From positions 1-7,308 of the forward strand of contig CAADYR010000033.1 of NCBI GenBank assembly GCA_900753305.1: 7,308 nt of DNA. Direction: 5' to 3'. The position numbers and the translations under genes are program-made. Each line of letters begins with the position of its first letter. Position 1 is the stretch's first letter. This DNA comes from Lachnospiraceae bacterium (GTDB taxonomy: Bacteria; Bacillota; Clostridia; Lachnospirales; Lachnospiraceae). This document shows, one piece after another, positions 6,819-7,308 of the stretch. The notes beneath the pieces were generated by a model. It made no database searches, was not told the DNA's origin, and saw only the letters and a program-made list of their open reading frames with translations.

Positions 6819-7154
6819 ATGAATCGTTTTTCTCCACATTCAACAATAAATTTTCATAAAATCTGGCTTATTCTCTCTTCAGGATTCATGCTGCTCTTTA
6901 TTATTTGCATTTTAAAGGGTATCTATACAGTCGATGGGTCAACTGTTGATGAACAGACCAAAAGTCTTGAAACTGCAATCCGGCGGAGCGTCGTACAGTG
7001 TTATGTAGTTGAAGGAACCTATCCGCCTGACCTGGATTATTTAAAAGAACACTATGGTATTACTTATGATTCGAACCGGTATTACGTAGATTATACTGCC
7101 ATCGGTTCTAATCTGATGCCGGATATTACAATTATTCCGCTAAACGACTATTGA
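6819..7154 (+). CDS. Small single-pass membrane protein with pilin-like outer domain
   Basis: I do not recognise a named family. The 111-residue protein has a short N-terminal tail, one hydrophobic segment at about 15-32, and an outer domain of roughly 75 residues. That domain has an amphipathic helix (43-62, with Cys61), then EGTYPPDLDYLKEHYGI (65-81), YYVDY (88-92), and GSNLMPDI (96-103). The layout of helix, YP, LDYL and short strands recalls minor pilins and pseudopilins. The cleavable prepilin motif (G-[FY]-[ST]-x-x-E at the membrane segment) is absent, so it is not a classical prepilin. The ribosome binding site AAAGGAGG (6806-6813) overlaps the stop of the GspF-like gene, and the start lies 11 nt after that gene. 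This argues for tight co-expression and a role in the same apparatus, possibly as a minor component or assembly partner. Confidence 0.8.
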   Translation: MNRFSPHSTINFHKIWLILSSGFMLLFIICILKGIYTVDGSTVDEQTKSLETAIRRSVVQCYVVEGTYPPDLDYLKEHYGITYDSNRYYVDYTAIGSNLMPDITIIPLNDY

Positions 7155-7308
7155 TTATCAGAAAGTCCAGCGGTGTGATGTCAAGTGAAATAAAATAAAT
7201 AATCTTTTTATTTTTGGTATAGCTCACGAAGACAAAAAACACCCACCTAAGCCCTGTCGAACAAATTTTAAAAAATGAGCAGGGCGTAAACTCATCAGCA
7301 AGTAGATA
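7155..7308. other. Non-coding tail with AT dyad and GC inverted repeat
   Basis: No gene is convincing in these 154 bp. An A/T-only dyad (AAATAAAA 7188-7195, TTTTATTT 7206-7213), with T runs in its second arm, might act as a weak terminator for the plus-strand cluster. A 6-bp GC-rich inverted repeat, GCCCTG (7251-7256) and CAGGGC (7280-7285), has a 23-nt A/T-rich loop; on the minus strand it is followed 11 nt later by T6, too far for a standard terminator. A minus-strand frame from the window edge to a stop at 7132-7134 stays open for 58 codons. It overlaps the pilin-like gene by 23 bp, and its start lies outside. Confidence 0.35.

Noticed and set aside
7154..7184. Minus-strand TTGACA with GATAAT, a possible antisense promoter into the pilin-like gene
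   Set aside because: The spacing is 19 bp, too long for a confident sigma-A promoter, and no product is visible downstream.
7293..7301. CTGATGAG on the minus strand, resembling the hammerhead ribozyme core
   Set aside because: No matching GAAA core and no stem arrangement around it; a short match by chance.
1..7308. CRISPR arrays, tRNA or rRNA genes, insertion sequences
   Set aside because: None seen: there are no spaced direct repeats, no tRNA-like cloverleaf and no transposase reading frame.

Overview
The window looks like chromosomal DNA of a Gram-positive Clostridia member, most likely Lachnospiraceae. Evidence is the Firmicutes-type S12 with its extra N-terminal stretch, the wording of EF-Tu (TDGVMAQTKEH) and EF-G (CAKGGVEPQSE), strong AAGGAGG ribosome binding sites, consensus sigma-A promoters, and a lipoprotein/transglutaminase family typical of that group. 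The genus cannot be fixed from the sequence.

About two thirds of the window (2-4541, minus strand) is the complete str operon in its ancestral order: rpsL (S12), rpsG (S7), fusA (EF-G), tuf (EF-Tu). A near-consensus promoter (TTGACT-17-TATAAT) sits before rpsL, and a second one (TTGAAA-17-TATAAT) sits in the fusA-tuf gap, so tuf can be made both by readthrough and on its own. rpsG starts at GTG and fusA at TTG, each behind a strong ribosome binding site. The rpsL-rpsG gap (163 nt) and the fusA-tuf gap (160 nt) hold inverted repeats that are candidate control or processing structures.

A 225-bp divergent intergenic region (4542-4766) separates this operon from a plus-strand cluster. It has a lipoprotein with a transglutaminase-like Cys-His-Asp domain, a GspF/PilC/ComGB-type membrane platform protein, and a short single-pass membrane protein with a pilin-like outer domain. 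The gaps are 28 and 11 nt and the last ribosome binding site overlaps the preceding stop, so the three probably form one transcript. Together they suggest part of a type IV pilus/type II secretion-like envelope machine with an attached surface lipoprotein. No assembly ATPase, prepilin peptidase or classical prepilin lies within the window.

The last 154 bp (7155-7308) hold no convincing gene: an AT-rich dyad, a GC inverted repeat, and a minus-strand frame that stays open to the window edge. The str operon is ordinary in content. The secretion-like cluster is the part most likely to be under-described.
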